Below, piece after piece: positions 26,283-36,598 of a DNA stretch of 64,000 bases. Below the pieces are notes generated by a model that saw only the letters and a program-made list of their open reading frames with translations, searched no databases and had not been told where the DNA came from. This stretch comes from an uncultured SAR86 cluster bacterium (GTDB taxonomy: Bacteria; Pseudomonadota; Gammaproteobacteria; Magnimaribacterales; TMED112). The stretch spans positions 1-64,000 of the forward strand of contig CACLXU010000003.1 of assembly GCA_902610995.1 (NCBI GenBank). The letters run 5' to 3'. Both the position numbers and the translations under genes were made by a program. The first letter of the stretch is position 1. Each line of letters begins with the position of its first letter.

Positions 26283-26564
26283 CTAAATAGTGTTTAACTT
26301 TTCCATTTTGAGCAACTTAATTTTTTGCTTAACTCCACCTGGTGCACTATATCCCCCTATATTGCCGTCTGACCTTATTGCTCTGTGACAAGGGATTGTT
26401 ACGGGCAATGGATTTTTTCCACATGCATTTGCTACTGCTCTTGCAGAGTTAGGCCTTCCAATCAAGATGGCAATTTCTTTGTAAGTTCTTGTTTGTCCTG
26501 AGGGAATTTTTCTTAACTGTTCCCAAACGGCCTTCTGAAAATTGGTGCCTTCAATTTGACTCAT
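26283..26564 (-). CDS. MGMT-family protein, one-domain form with active-site Cys, about 93 aa
   Basis: Only the C-terminal DNA-binding domain of O6-alkylguanine-DNA alkyltransferase is present. FQKAVWEQLRKIPSGQTRTY and the active site IPCHRAI are intact, so the alkyl-acceptor Cys is retained (not a Trp/Ala alkyltransferase-like protein). The start at ATG 26564 (MSQIEGTNF) overlaps the upstream gene by 14 bp; an ATG at 26609 would overlap by 59 bp. It is about half the length of Ogt. Confidence 0.85.
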   Translation of the reverse strand: MSQIEGTNFQKAVWEQLRKIPSGQTRTYKEIAILIGRPNSARAVANACGKNPLPVTIPCHRAIRSDGNIGGYSAPGGVKQKIKLLKMEKLNTI

Positions 26565-26817
26565 ACATCTCAATCGTAGATAAGTAGATATTTCCAGAAA
26601 TAAAATCACCTAGATACGTAACGGTAATAATGAACAATCCTATAATGAAATAAAACAATGCAATCTTTGGTTGATTTGTTTTCTCTTGCCAACCCATAAT
26701 TACATACAAAACCCCAAGTGAAAAAAACGCCAAAGATGAAAGATAATTATCAATAATCATTAAATATACAGCAGCAATCAATAGAATCGTCGTGAGGCCG
26801 TAGTAAAGTTTATTCAT
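26551..26817 (-). CDS. Small hypothetical membrane protein, 88 aa
   Basis: Three hydrophobic helices (about residues 4-22, 26-42 and 50-70) with a polar C-terminus. No family is recognised. It overlaps the start of the MGMT-like gene and follows the exported methyltransferase by 27 bp. Confidence 0.6.
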   Translation of the reverse strand: MNKLYYGLTTILLIAAVYLMIIDNYLSSLAFFSLGVLYVIMGWQEKTNQPKIALFYFIIGLFIITVTYLGDFISGNIYLSTIEMYESN

Positions 26818-26844
26818 AAAAACTTCCGACTATTAAAAATCTCA

Positions 26845-27645
26845 TTACTCTATTGGTTTTTTAAACAACAATGTCATCCTATCACTTTCGCCAATAGCAA
26901 GATACTTATCTCTATCAACATCTTTAAGTCTCAGGCTTGGTGGAAGCGTCCAAACTCCATCTTTATAGTCTTTAGTGTCTTTAGGATTTGCATTTATTTC
27001 AGAGCGTGCAATAAGTTTAAATCCATGCTTATTTGCAATCTTGATAGCATGCTCCTCTGATACGTACCCACTACTTTTCATAACTTCCATGGTTGTGCCC
27101 TTATTTGCTCGATGCTCAACTACACCAAATATCCCGCCTGGTTTTAGAGCTTTGAATGTATTGGCAAAAATTGTATCCATATTTGGGCCAAGCCAGTTAT
27201 GTAGATTTCTAAAAGTAATGGCTGCATCAATTGAGTTGGGTTGAGCCAACTCTTCATAAAGATCAACCACCTCAACATGCTTATACATTTCTGAACTTGC
27301 TAATTTTTTATCGTATGCAGCTCTGCTGCGTCTGAAGTATGCCCTTTCAGATTTTGGATTGTAGTGAGCTGCAATCAACCTGCCTGGTTTATGAATATAG
27401 TTAGCAAGAATCTCTGTATACCAACCACCACCAGGTGAAAGCTCAATCACTGACATGTCTGGCTCAATCCCAAAAAAGGTTAAGGTCTCATAAGGATTTC
27501 TAAATTGATCTCTTAAAACATATTCGGGAGAGCGCTCTGTGCTTTGGATAGCTTCTTTTAAAGCATGCGAATTTAGTGTAGACGGTAGAAGCAAACAAGC
27601 AGTTAGCAGAATTTTAAAAAAATTTAATTGTTTAGTGATATTCAT
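26845..27645 (-). CDS. Exported SAM-dependent methyltransferase-like protein, 266 aa
   Basis: A signal peptide (about residues 1-27, ending near NSHA) precedes a class I methyltransferase domain: VIELSPGGGWYTEIL as motif I (about residue 66), AAITFRNLHNWL as the motif IV region, and LKPGGIFGVVEHRA. Predicted methyltransferases of this type with signal peptides occur widely in marine proteobacteria. How a SAM enzyme would work outside the cytoplasm is unexplained. Confidence 0.8.
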   Translation of the reverse strand: MNITKQLNFFKILLTACLLLPSTLNSHALKEAIQSTERSPEYVLRDQFRNPYETLTFFGIEPDMSVIELSPGGGWYTEILANYIHKPGRLIAAHYNPKSERAYFRRSRAAYDKKLASSEMYKHVEVVDLYEELAQPNSIDAAITFRNLHNWLGPNMDTIFANTFKALKPGGIFGVVEHRANKGTTMEVMKSSGYVSEEHAIKIANKHGFKLIARSEINANPKDTKDYKDGVWTLPPSLRLKDVDRDKYLAIGESDRMTLLFKKPIE

Positions 27646-27700
27646 GATTGAGCTTTCTCCTTTTTGTTCATTATAAATTAAAATTAGATATCAAAATTCT

Positions 27701-27946
27701 TCATTTAAAGATTGCAATTATTTTTTGTTTGCAACTAAACCAAAAATCTTTGCTCTTTTGGATAATCTCTGGGCCTAAGAGTGCGAGCCCAGGGTACCAG
27801 GTCACTTGGCTAGCAACATAGATACCGCCCCCATAATGAAACTCGCCCATGGATGCCATTACAATACTTACCACAGTTAAAATAATTGAAATTATCAATA
27901 AGGACCACCCTAAAATTTTTCTCATTCTTGTAAAAATTGGCGCCAT
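27701..27946 (-). CDS. Small hypothetical membrane protein, 81 aa
   Basis: A basic N-terminus (MAPIFTRMRK), one clear hydrophobic helix (about residues 12-32) and a second weaker one around VTWYPGLALLGPEII. No recognised family. It is the first of a run of small uncharacterised proteins between here and glmS. Confidence 0.55.
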   Translation of the reverse strand: MAPIFTRMRKILGWSLLIISIILTVVSIVMASMGEFHYGGGIYVASQVTWYPGLALLGPEIIQKSKDFWFSCKQKIIAIFK

Positions 27947-27960
27947 AGAAAAATGTTGAT

Positions 27961-28338
27961 TTAATTGATACCGCCTGCGTAAGACTTCAACACAGGATTC
28001 ATGGCTTGTAGTTTCTCTTTAAGATTATCCGTAGCTTCACCGAGTATTGTCATTTTTTCGATCTTAAATAATTGGCCAAATTTAATGTTAACTGGAGTGC
28101 CAATTACTTTATTAGCAAGATCTTCCCAAGCTTCTGCGTTAGAAAACACCTCTAGCAGAGTCGCTGTATTTGTTGCCTCATCGAAAAACCATTCAAATTT
28201 TATGAGGCCTTGATCTGTTTGGTTGTCAATAAATGGACATTGTTCGTTTAGGATGAAATCTTTTACCTCATCAATTGGAGCTGAGTAAGAGACATCTATT
28301 ACTACTGTGACTTCGCCACTGTCTTGGTGTAGTTTCAT
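27961..28338 (-). CDS. Hypothetical protein, possible ferredoxin-like fold, 125 aa
   Basis: A soluble protein without a signal peptide. The centre (LIKFEWFFDEATNTATLLEVFSNAEAWEDLANKV) resembles antibiotic-monooxygenase-like or DUF3764-type dimeric alpha-beta domains, but I cannot name a family with certainty. A phosphate or metal motif is not visible. It lies between two small exported or membrane proteins. Confidence 0.6.
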   Translation of the reverse strand: MKLHQDSGEVTVVIDVSYSAPIDEVKDFILNEQCPFIDNQTDQGLIKFEWFFDEATNTATLLEVFSNAEAWEDLANKVIGTPVNIKFGQLFKIEKMTILGEATDNLKEKLQAMNPVLKSYAGGIN

Positions 28339-28383
28339 TTTAATATTTTTCTAAATTTATTATTTATAACTGTATTAGATCTC

Positions 28384-28854
28384 TTACTCTTTGTCAGCTT
28401 CTTTAGTTTGGGTGCCAACCTCTTCAGCTATTTCATTTGGTACTAGCATGGTCAAAGCGTAGTGCAGTATTTTCCACTCGTTATTAATTTTCTTCACAAC
28501 ACCAGTTCCCCGACAATGCCCAAGCCGTTCATTAAAAAGTATTTCATCAAACCAACGAATATCTCCTTTTCCTTCCCAGTTCCTTTCAACAACTGAATAA
28601 GTCCAACCATTGCCGTCCGCAAATGCCGGCTCAGCATAAGCCTTAAATTCTTCAATGGTCCATCGCTCAGTTTTGTCTGTACCTAAAAAGATTGCGTCAG
28701 GAGTATATCGGTCAAAGTACGTCTCGAAATTCCCTTCATGCGCATCCTGATGAAGTCCATCTAGAAGAGCATCTATGGCCCCACGCTGATCATCAGCGTT
28801 GCTATTGAGAGGCAATGATGCCATCAATATAAAAATTAAATTTTTGATTTTCAT
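28384..28854 (-). CDS. Exported NTF2-like (SnoaL/DUF4440-type) protein, 156 aa
   Basis: A signal peptide (MKIKNLIFILMASLPLNSNA) is followed by a single NTF2-like cone domain: AIDALLDGLHQDAHEGNFETYFDRYTPDAIFLGTD at its start and WKILHYALTMLVPNE at its end. Such domains can be enzymatic (isomerase, dehydratase) or simply ligand-binding. No catalytic dyad is certain. The likely location is the periplasm. Confidence 0.78.
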   Translation of the reverse strand: MKIKNLIFILMASLPLNSNADDQRGAIDALLDGLHQDAHEGNFETYFDRYTPDAIFLGTDKTERWTIEEFKAYAEPAFADGNGWTYSVVERNWEGKGDIRWFDEILFNERLGHCRGTGVVKKINNEWKILHYALTMLVPNEIAEEVGTQTKEADKE

Positions 28855-28867
28855 CTCACTTATTATA

Positions 28868-29155
28868 TTAACTTATTATTTTAGGTATGATTCCCAGTTG
28901 AGAAAGGATGCCGAAGATAATTATTAATATGATGCTTGAGAGTATTTTAAGGTTCTTCTTTAGAATCCATTCAATTGATAACTCTATAAAGTCTCTTATC
29001 CATAGATCAACTTTTTCCATCAATTTAAGAGATTTTCTTATCCATTTATCAGTCACATCAATCAATGACAGACCAAGAACTGCGATAACAAGCCACATAA
29101 ACCCATTTAAGATCATGTCAATAATCCAGCCAACTACTACCCAATTTATTTCCAT
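28868..29155 (-). CDS. Small hypothetical membrane protein, 95 aa
   Basis: Two long hydrophobic helices (about residues 5-28 and 70-92) are separated by an amphipathic Lys/Trp-rich segment. No known family. It starts 45 bp after the DUF1330 gene stop. Confidence 0.55.
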   Translation of the reverse strand: MEINWVVVGWIIDMILNGFMWLVIAVLGLSLIDVTDKWIRKSLKLMEKVDLWIRDFIELSIEWILKKNLKILSSIILIIIFGILSQLGIIPKIIS

Positions 29156-29200
29156 AACAATCTAAGAGAATAAGATAACCATAGTTTTTTGACCAAAATA

Positions 29201-29512
29201 TTATTTTCTTGGAGGAAGTCCTTTAATAAGTTGAATCGTTGCATCAGTTGCGGCCCTTCGGTGTTTGCTTAATTCTTGATAATCCACATCATTCCACCAA
29301 TTATTTGCGTCTTCTTCACTAGGAAAAGAAAATATAATTGCCCTTCCAGGCAATGGTCTTGGTCCTTCAAGCACTTCTGGTGAATCGTCAAATGTAATAA
29401 ATGTTCCATTATGTTTTTTTAAAAGTGGGAAAAAACCTTTTTCATAAGTTCTATATTCATCTGCATCATTTATGGTTAAATTTACTACTACATATACACT
29501 AATTTTTGTCAT
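29201..29512 (-). CDS. DUF1330 family protein, 103 aa
   Basis: A small ferredoxin-like alpha/beta protein. DADEYRTYEKGFFPLLKKHNG, VLEGPRPLPGRAIIFSFPS and the C-terminal YQELSKHRRAATDATIQLI are the DUF1330 landmarks. Function is unknown; the family is often annotated as conserved hypothetical. No signal peptide. Confidence 0.85.
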   Translation of the reverse strand: MTKISVYVVVNLTINDADEYRTYEKGFFPLLKKHNGTFITFDDSPEVLEGPRPLPGRAIIFSFPSEEDANNWWNDVDYQELSKHRRAATDATIQLIKGLPPRK

Positions 29513-29599
29513 TTTTACTCCTTAAACACTAATTAAGACTTATTCCTCGGTCACTGTTTAAAACTACTCCACTGTTACTGAGCGTTTTACAACAATCAA

Positions 29600-29719
29600 T
29601 TAGTTTTCGAGGGATTGTTGTTTCGTATCTTTTTTCTTCTTCCATTTTGCGATCAAAATCCAAGAATATGCTGTCACCGCAATCGTCAGAATTAACCAAA
29701 TGTAAAAATTTATTTCCAT
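29600..29719 (-). CDS. Single-helix small membrane protein, 39 aa
   Basis: A short frame from ATG 29719 to TAA 29600, preceded by a good Shine-Dalgarno sequence (AGGAGA, 6 nt before the ATG). The product has one hydrophobic helix (about residues 4-24) followed by a strongly basic stretch (KWKKKKDTK) and a polar tail, consistent with an Nin/Cin-basic inner-membrane microprotein. No family is recognised. Confidence 0.6.
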   Translation of the reverse strand: MEINFYIWLILTIAVTAYSWILIAKWKKKKDTKQQSLEN

Positions 29720-29780
29720 AATTATCTCCTGTTAATTTGCTGTTTTGTATTAGTCCACTATAACAGAGCCCATAACCAAA

Positions 29781-29981
29781 TTATATTGACTCATAATTAT
29801 CTGAATAATGTTTTTCTCTCTGCTCTTTGTTCATGCCAACAGTATCGTTCATAAAATTATTTCTTTCTTCTCTAGATTTGAAAACCCAAATGCAAACTGT
29901 ATCATGTGAATGATAAATTGCTTTTAACTCGTCATCTATTTCACAAATTTCTTTTGGTATTTCTGTTTTAATACAAATCAT
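29781..29981 (-). CDS. Small hypothetical protein, 66 aa
   Basis: A charged soluble protein with three Cys residues (positions 3, 13 and 30). Its ATG overlaps the stop of the upstream membrane protein by 4 bp, which argues for co-translation. The stretch VCIWVFKSREERNNFMND resembles the end of small dimeric alpha/beta barrel domains, but the family is not identifiable. Confidence 0.55.
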   Translation of the reverse strand: MICIKTEIPKEICEIDDELKAIYHSHDTVCIWVFKSREERNNFMNDTVGMNKEQREKHYSDNYESI

Positions 29982-30364
29982 GACTCAAATCTTAACTTTC
30001 TGTGTATCAATATAAACAAACCTGCTCCAATTATAGTCCATAGAATATCATTCCAATCGAAGACACCTCTTCCGGGTGTAAAAATTGTAATGAACTCATT
30101 GGCAATTAATCCCGATATGGAGATTCCTACTGACCAATAGAGTCGATTTTTAAATAAAGATGAATTAGGTTTGGATACTTCTGGAATTACTACATATAAC
30201 AGAGCAGGCAATCCAATTCCTGGGAAGAAATTTGGAGCAACACCTAGAAGATAAATTATTGTTTCATTAGCACCATCATAATTTGGTCTTATGTAATCCT
30301 GGGCTATAGAAAAAAGCAAAAAAGAAATAGCAAAAATAATGTAATAAACGAACTTTCTATTCAT
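29978..30364 (-). CDS. Membrane protein, possibly VanZ-like, 128 aa
   Basis: Four hydrophobic segments (about residues 6-22, 36-60, 76-94 and 104-122). The C-terminal FDWNDILWTIIGAGLFILIHRKL resembles the closing DxxxNxxGA helix of VanZ-like proteins, but the similarity is weak. No enzymatic motif is visible. It is translationally coupled to the 66-aa gene. Confidence 0.55.
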   Translation of the reverse strand: MNRKFVYYIIFAISFLLFSIAQDYIRPNYDGANETIIYLLGVAPNFFPGIGLPALLYVVIPEVSKPNSSLFKNRLYWSVGISISGLIANEFITIFTPGRGVFDWNDILWTIIGAGLFILIHRKLRFES

Positions 30365-30472
30365 TTTTATGTTTTATCACTAATATTTAATATCCACAAT
30401 CTTGTAAAAGTGGACAGTTCTATCTACTCAACAGTGGTGGATTTATTTTGTATGTAACAATTTTTATATTCA
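30365..30472. other. 108-bp gap with no gene
   Basis: No reading frame or RNA gene is recognised. It contains a 5-bp stem (TCCAC 30393-30397 / GTGGA 30410-30414) with a 12-nt loop and the left copy of the 15-bp inverted repeat at 30445-30459. Confidence 0.5.
30445..30459 (+). repeat. 15-bp inverted repeat, left copy
   Basis: ATTTTGTATGTAACA is the exact reverse complement of 30693-30707. The two copies bracket the 71-aa membrane-protein gene. Confidence 0.8.
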
Positions 30473-30688
30473 TTATTTTTTTAGTCTTTGATACAAAGAA
30501 ATTGAACCATTTAAAAACCAAACAACAACCAAACCCCACCAAAGAATAAAGAACCAGTCATTCTTATTTGTACCATTCCATTCCAACCACTCAAATACAA
30601 AACCTTCTACAAATAAATCAAATGATAGGAGAACAAAAAAACCAAAAACCCAGATTAAAAAGAAATTGAGATTGGTTAATTTATTCAT
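30473..30688 (-). CDS. Small hypothetical membrane protein flanked by inverted repeats, 71 aa
   Basis: Very Trp/Phe-rich: two hydrophobic helices (about residues 8-30 and 42-60) with WLEWNGTNKNDWFFILWWGLVVVW. No family is recognised. It is the first gene downstream of glmS and is bracketed by a perfect 15-bp inverted repeat, the right copy of which includes the first base of the glmS stop codon. Confidence 0.6.
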   Translation of the reverse strand: MNKLTNLNFFLIWVFGFFVLLSFDLFVEGFVFEWLEWNGTNKNDWFFILWWGLVVVWFLNGSISLYQRLKK

Positions 30689-30692
30689 AAAC

Positions 30693-30707
30693 TGTTACAT
30701 ACAAAAT
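30693..30707 (-). repeat. 15-bp inverted repeat, right copy
   Basis: TGTTACATACAAAAT is the reverse complement of 30445-30459. It abuts and overlaps the end of glmS, the classical insertion region of Tn7-like elements. Confidence 0.8.
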
Positions 30708-32530
30708 TATTCGACCGTAACACTTTTCGCAAGGTTACGAGGTTTATCTACATCGGTCCCTTTTAGGAGCGCGGTGTAGTAGGAGATTAATTGCATCGGT
30801 ACAACAGAAATTATTGGATTGTGCAGATCAAGCGTCTTGGGTATTTTTATATGGCCGCCATTTTTGCCGATCTTTGTTTTACCCAATGGTCCAATAGTTA
30901 TTACCCTGCCTTTTCTTGCTGCGACTTCTTGGATATTGGATTGAATCTTATCCAAATGTTCATTGTCAGGCACTAAAGCCAAAACTGGCATATCCTTATC
31001 AATAAGTGCAAGTGGCCCATGTTTTAACTCACCAGCAGGATAGGCTTCTGCATGAATGTAAGAGATTTCTTTTAATTTAAGTGCGCCCTCTCGAGCGATT
31101 GGAAAGTACATTCCTCTACCTAAAAATAAGGCACTGTTTTTATTAAATAGTAGTTTTGCAACGTCTTTATAAACCTTGAGCATATCAAACGTTTTGTTAA
31201 TTTTTTTAGGGAGCTGAAGTAAAGAGCTGGAAATATTTTGTATGGCTTTTTTTGGTTGCTTCTTGAGCTGCATCATTGTGAGCAGCAATAAATTTAAACA
31301 AGCCAGTTGTGTTACAAACGCTTTAGTTGAAGCCACACCAATTTCAGGTCCAGCATTGGTTAGTAATGAGAAGTCAGATTCGCGACACATTGAGCTATTC
31401 GCAACATTACATATGGTCAGAGTTACAGGCTTGCCTGTTTTTTTTGCAAACTTTAGTGAGGATAACGTATCTGCCGTTTCCCCGGACTGAGAGATGGTAA
31501 CTAAGAGAGTTTTATCAGTTTTTATTGGTTCTTGATACTGGTATTCAGAGCCATAATCTACTCGGCAATTAACTCCTAGAAATTTATGTGACCAAAATTC
31601 AAATATCCTGCCAGCGTGGAAGCTTGTGCCACAAGCAACAATCTGAATATTGGTTACATCTTTAACTTGATCTTCAAAACCCGCACCAAAAATACCTTCT
31701 TGGGTTCCTTCACTAGTAACTCTTCCTTGAAGAGCATCTTGAAGAGCCTTTGGTTGCTCAAAAATTTCCTTTTCCATAAAATGGCTGTAGCCAGCCAAAT
31801 CGTTTGTAAAGCTATTTGAATCAATCTCTTGGGTTGGAATTTTCTTAGCGGTGCCATTCTTTGACATTATTTGAATTTTGTCGCTTCCAATTAAAGCGAT
31901 CTGCCCGTCTTGAAGAAATTTAAATTTATTCGTTACTTGTGATAAAGCCATAACATCTGAAGCGATAAAGTTTTCCTCTATACCTTCACCAACCACTAAA
32001 GGACTGTGTTCTCTTGCTCCGATCACTAAATCAGGATTGTCCAAATCAATTATACCCAATGCATAGGCACCTTTGAGTTCAGCTATTGTTCGCATTACTG
32101 CAGAGTCAAAATCATAACCTTTTGTTTTGTACAGATTTACTAGGTGTGATATCACTTCCGTATCTGTGTCAGATTTGAATTTAAATCCCTCTTTTGTAAG
32201 TTTTTTTCGTAAATTTTCGTGGTTTTCAATAATTCCGTTATGCACTACAAAAATGGAATTGCCTGAGTCTTGCGGATGGGCATTTTTTGTAGAGGGCACA
32301 CCATGTGTTGCCCATCGAGTGTGTGCAATTCCTTGTAAAGATTTTAAACTACCATCAAGCTGACTTTCCAAATCAGCCACCCTGCCTTGAGTCTTAACTA
32401 AAGATACTTTTTTATTATTTCTAAATGCCACCCCTGCTGAGTCGTAACCACGATATTCTAACCGCTTAAGACCTTCAAGTAATATTGGCAATACATTTCT
32501 TTTTGATACTCCACCAACAATGCCGCACAT
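30707..32530 (-). CDS. glmS: Glucosamine-fructose-6-phosphate aminotransferase (isomerizing), 607 aa
   Basis: It makes glucosamine-6-phosphate from fructose-6-phosphate and glutamine for cell-wall and LPS synthesis. The N-terminal glutamine amidotransferase domain begins with the nucleophile Cys2 (MCGIVGGV). Two SIS domains follow (CGTSFHAG, TISQSGETADT, STKAF, GRGMYFPIAREGALKLKE). The tail PRNLAKSVTVE, encoded by the TnsD target region of attTn7, is intact. It follows glmU with a one-base overlap. Confidence 0.98.
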   Translation of the reverse strand: MCGIVGGVSKRNVLPILLEGLKRLEYRGYDSAGVAFRNNKKVSLVKTQGRVADLESQLDGSLKSLQGIAHTRWATHGVPSTKNAHPQDSGNSIFVVHNGIIENHENLRKKLTKEGFKFKSDTDTEVISHLVNLYKTKGYDFDSAVMRTIAELKGAYALGIIDLDNPDLVIGAREHSPLVVGEGIEENFIASDVMALSQVTNKFKFLQDGQIALIGSDKIQIMSKNGTAKKIPTQEIDSNSFTNDLAGYSHFMEKEIFEQPKALQDALQGRVTSEGTQEGIFGAGFEDQVKDVTNIQIVACGTSFHAGRIFEFWSHKFLGVNCRVDYGSEYQYQEPIKTDKTLLVTISQSGETADTLSSLKFAKKTGKPVTLTICNVANSSMCRESDFSLLTNAGPEIGVASTKAFVTQLACLNLLLLTMMQLKKQPKKAIQNISSSLLQLPKKINKTFDMLKVYKDVAKLLFNKNSALFLGRGMYFPIAREGALKLKEISYIHAEAYPAGELKHGPLALIDKDMPVLALVPDNEHLDKIQSNIQEVAARKGRVITIGPLGKTKIGKNGGHIKIPKTLDLHNPIISVVPMQLISYYTALLKGTDVDKPRNLAKSVTVE

Positions 32531-33888
32531 TATTTCTTCTTCCAGTTCTTTTTGGTGGTTTGTTTTGATCTGCCAAAAGCTAAAGAATTTGATGGCACAT
32601 CTTGAGTAATAACAGAACCCGCAGCAATGTATGATTTTTTTCCTATTTTCACTGGAGCCACTAATGAGCTATTCGTGCCAACAAAAACATTGTCCGAAAT
32701 ATTGGTTTTGTGTTTCTTTTTGCCATCGTAGTTGCAGGTTATCGTCCCTGCACCAATGTTTGATTTTTTTCCAATCTGGGCATCACCTAAGTAGGCATGA
32801 TGATTCGCTTTTGAGCCCTCGCCAATTTTTGAATTCTTAATTTCGACAAAATTTCCAACTTTGCTTGAACTCTCAAGTATTGCTCCTGATCTTAATCTTG
32901 CAAATGGGCCGACCTCAACATTGGATGCAATTTTGCTATCTTCAATAGAGCAAAAATCTTTGATGATGCTTCCCTTAAGAATCTTGGAGTTGCTTATCAA
33001 GCAATTCGACTCAATAACAACACTGTCGCCCAGCTGAACATTACCTTTAAGGGTTACATTGTTTCCAATTTTTACATCTTTACCAACCTTCAATTGGCCT
33101 TCGACATAACAGGTGTCTTCATCTTTAAAAATAGTTCCTTTTTGTTTAGCAGCACGAATATTTAGAGCAACCATAGCTTTGTAAAGATCGCTTAATTCAT
33201 TTTTGTTGTTTGCTCCCAGAACCTCCTCTTGTTCAATAGAGTACGAGCCGACTTTATTTTTTGTTCTTTGTGCATACGAAACCAAATCTGTTAAGTAATA
33301 TTCACCCGCAGCATTATTACGTACTAATGTCTTTAGCCCTTTTTTCAAAAAAGCATTATCGACAACCATGATGCCACTAAAAATTTCTTGGATTTGTTTC
33401 TCTTTGCTGTTTGCATCAGCTTCTTCTCTTATGGCTTCAATATCTTGTTTTTCTGTTCTTACCACACGACCATAACCCTTCGGATTTTTGAGATTAGTTG
33501 TAAGTATCGAGATTTTTTTTCTTAAAGAAGATCTAATAAGTTTTTTAAGGGTTTTAGCTGACACCAATGGCACATCAGAATAGAGCACAATAGTTTTTCC
33601 ATTAACTGGAATGTACGGAGCAGCCTGTCGGACGGCATGGCCGGTCCCTAACCGTTCTTTTTGTTCACAAAAAATAAAATCGCCTGAATTGTTTGAAAGT
33701 ACATATTTTTTGACCTCATCTTTTTTGAAACCAGTAACCAAAATTGTCTTTTCCGGGTTCATGATTTTTATTGTGTTAAGCGAATGTTGGACAAGAGGAT
33801 CGGATCCTAACATTACTAAGGGTTTTGGCAGATCTGTTTTCATGCGCTTGCCTTCACCTGCGGCAAGCAAAACTATACTTAAACTCAT
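32530..33888 (-). CDS. glmU: Bifunctional UDP-GlcNAc pyrophosphorylase / glucosamine-1-phosphate acetyltransferase, 452 aa
   Basis: The N-terminal uridylyltransferase domain has LAAGEGKRMKTDLPKPL. The C-terminal left-handed beta-helix (from about residue 250) carries hexapeptide repeats, with KNSKIGEGSKANHHAYLGDAQIGKKSNIGAGTITCNYDGKKKHKT as the acetyltransferase site. It produces UDP-GlcNAc. The gene lies between atpC and glmS, the usual gammaproteobacterial order. Confidence 0.98.
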   Translation of the reverse strand: MSLSIVLLAAGEGKRMKTDLPKPLVMLGSDPLVQHSLNTIKIMNPEKTILVTGFKKDEVKKYVLSNNSGDFIFCEQKERLGTGHAVRQAAPYIPVNGKTIVLYSDVPLVSAKTLKKLIRSSLRKKISILTTNLKNPKGYGRVVRTEKQDIEAIREEADANSKEKQIQEIFSGIMVVDNAFLKKGLKTLVRNNAAGEYYLTDLVSYAQRTKNKVGSYSIEQEEVLGANNKNELSDLYKAMVALNIRAAKQKGTIFKDEDTCYVEGQLKVGKDVKIGNNVTLKGNVQLGDSVVIESNCLISNSKILKGSIIKDFCSIEDSKIASNVEVGPFARLRSGAILESSSKVGNFVEIKNSKIGEGSKANHHAYLGDAQIGKKSNIGAGTITCNYDGKKKHKTNISDNVFVGTNSSLVAPVKIGKKSYIAAGSVITQDVPSNSLAFGRSKQTTKKNWKKK

Positions 33889-33910
33889 AATTTAAATGGT
33901 TATTTTAGTG

Positions 33911-36597
<2,687 letters not shown>

Positions 36598-36598
<1 letters not shown>

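Noticed and set aside
30393-30414. TCCAC/GTGGA hairpin as terminator
   Set aside because: Only 5 bp with a 12-nt loop and no following T tract.
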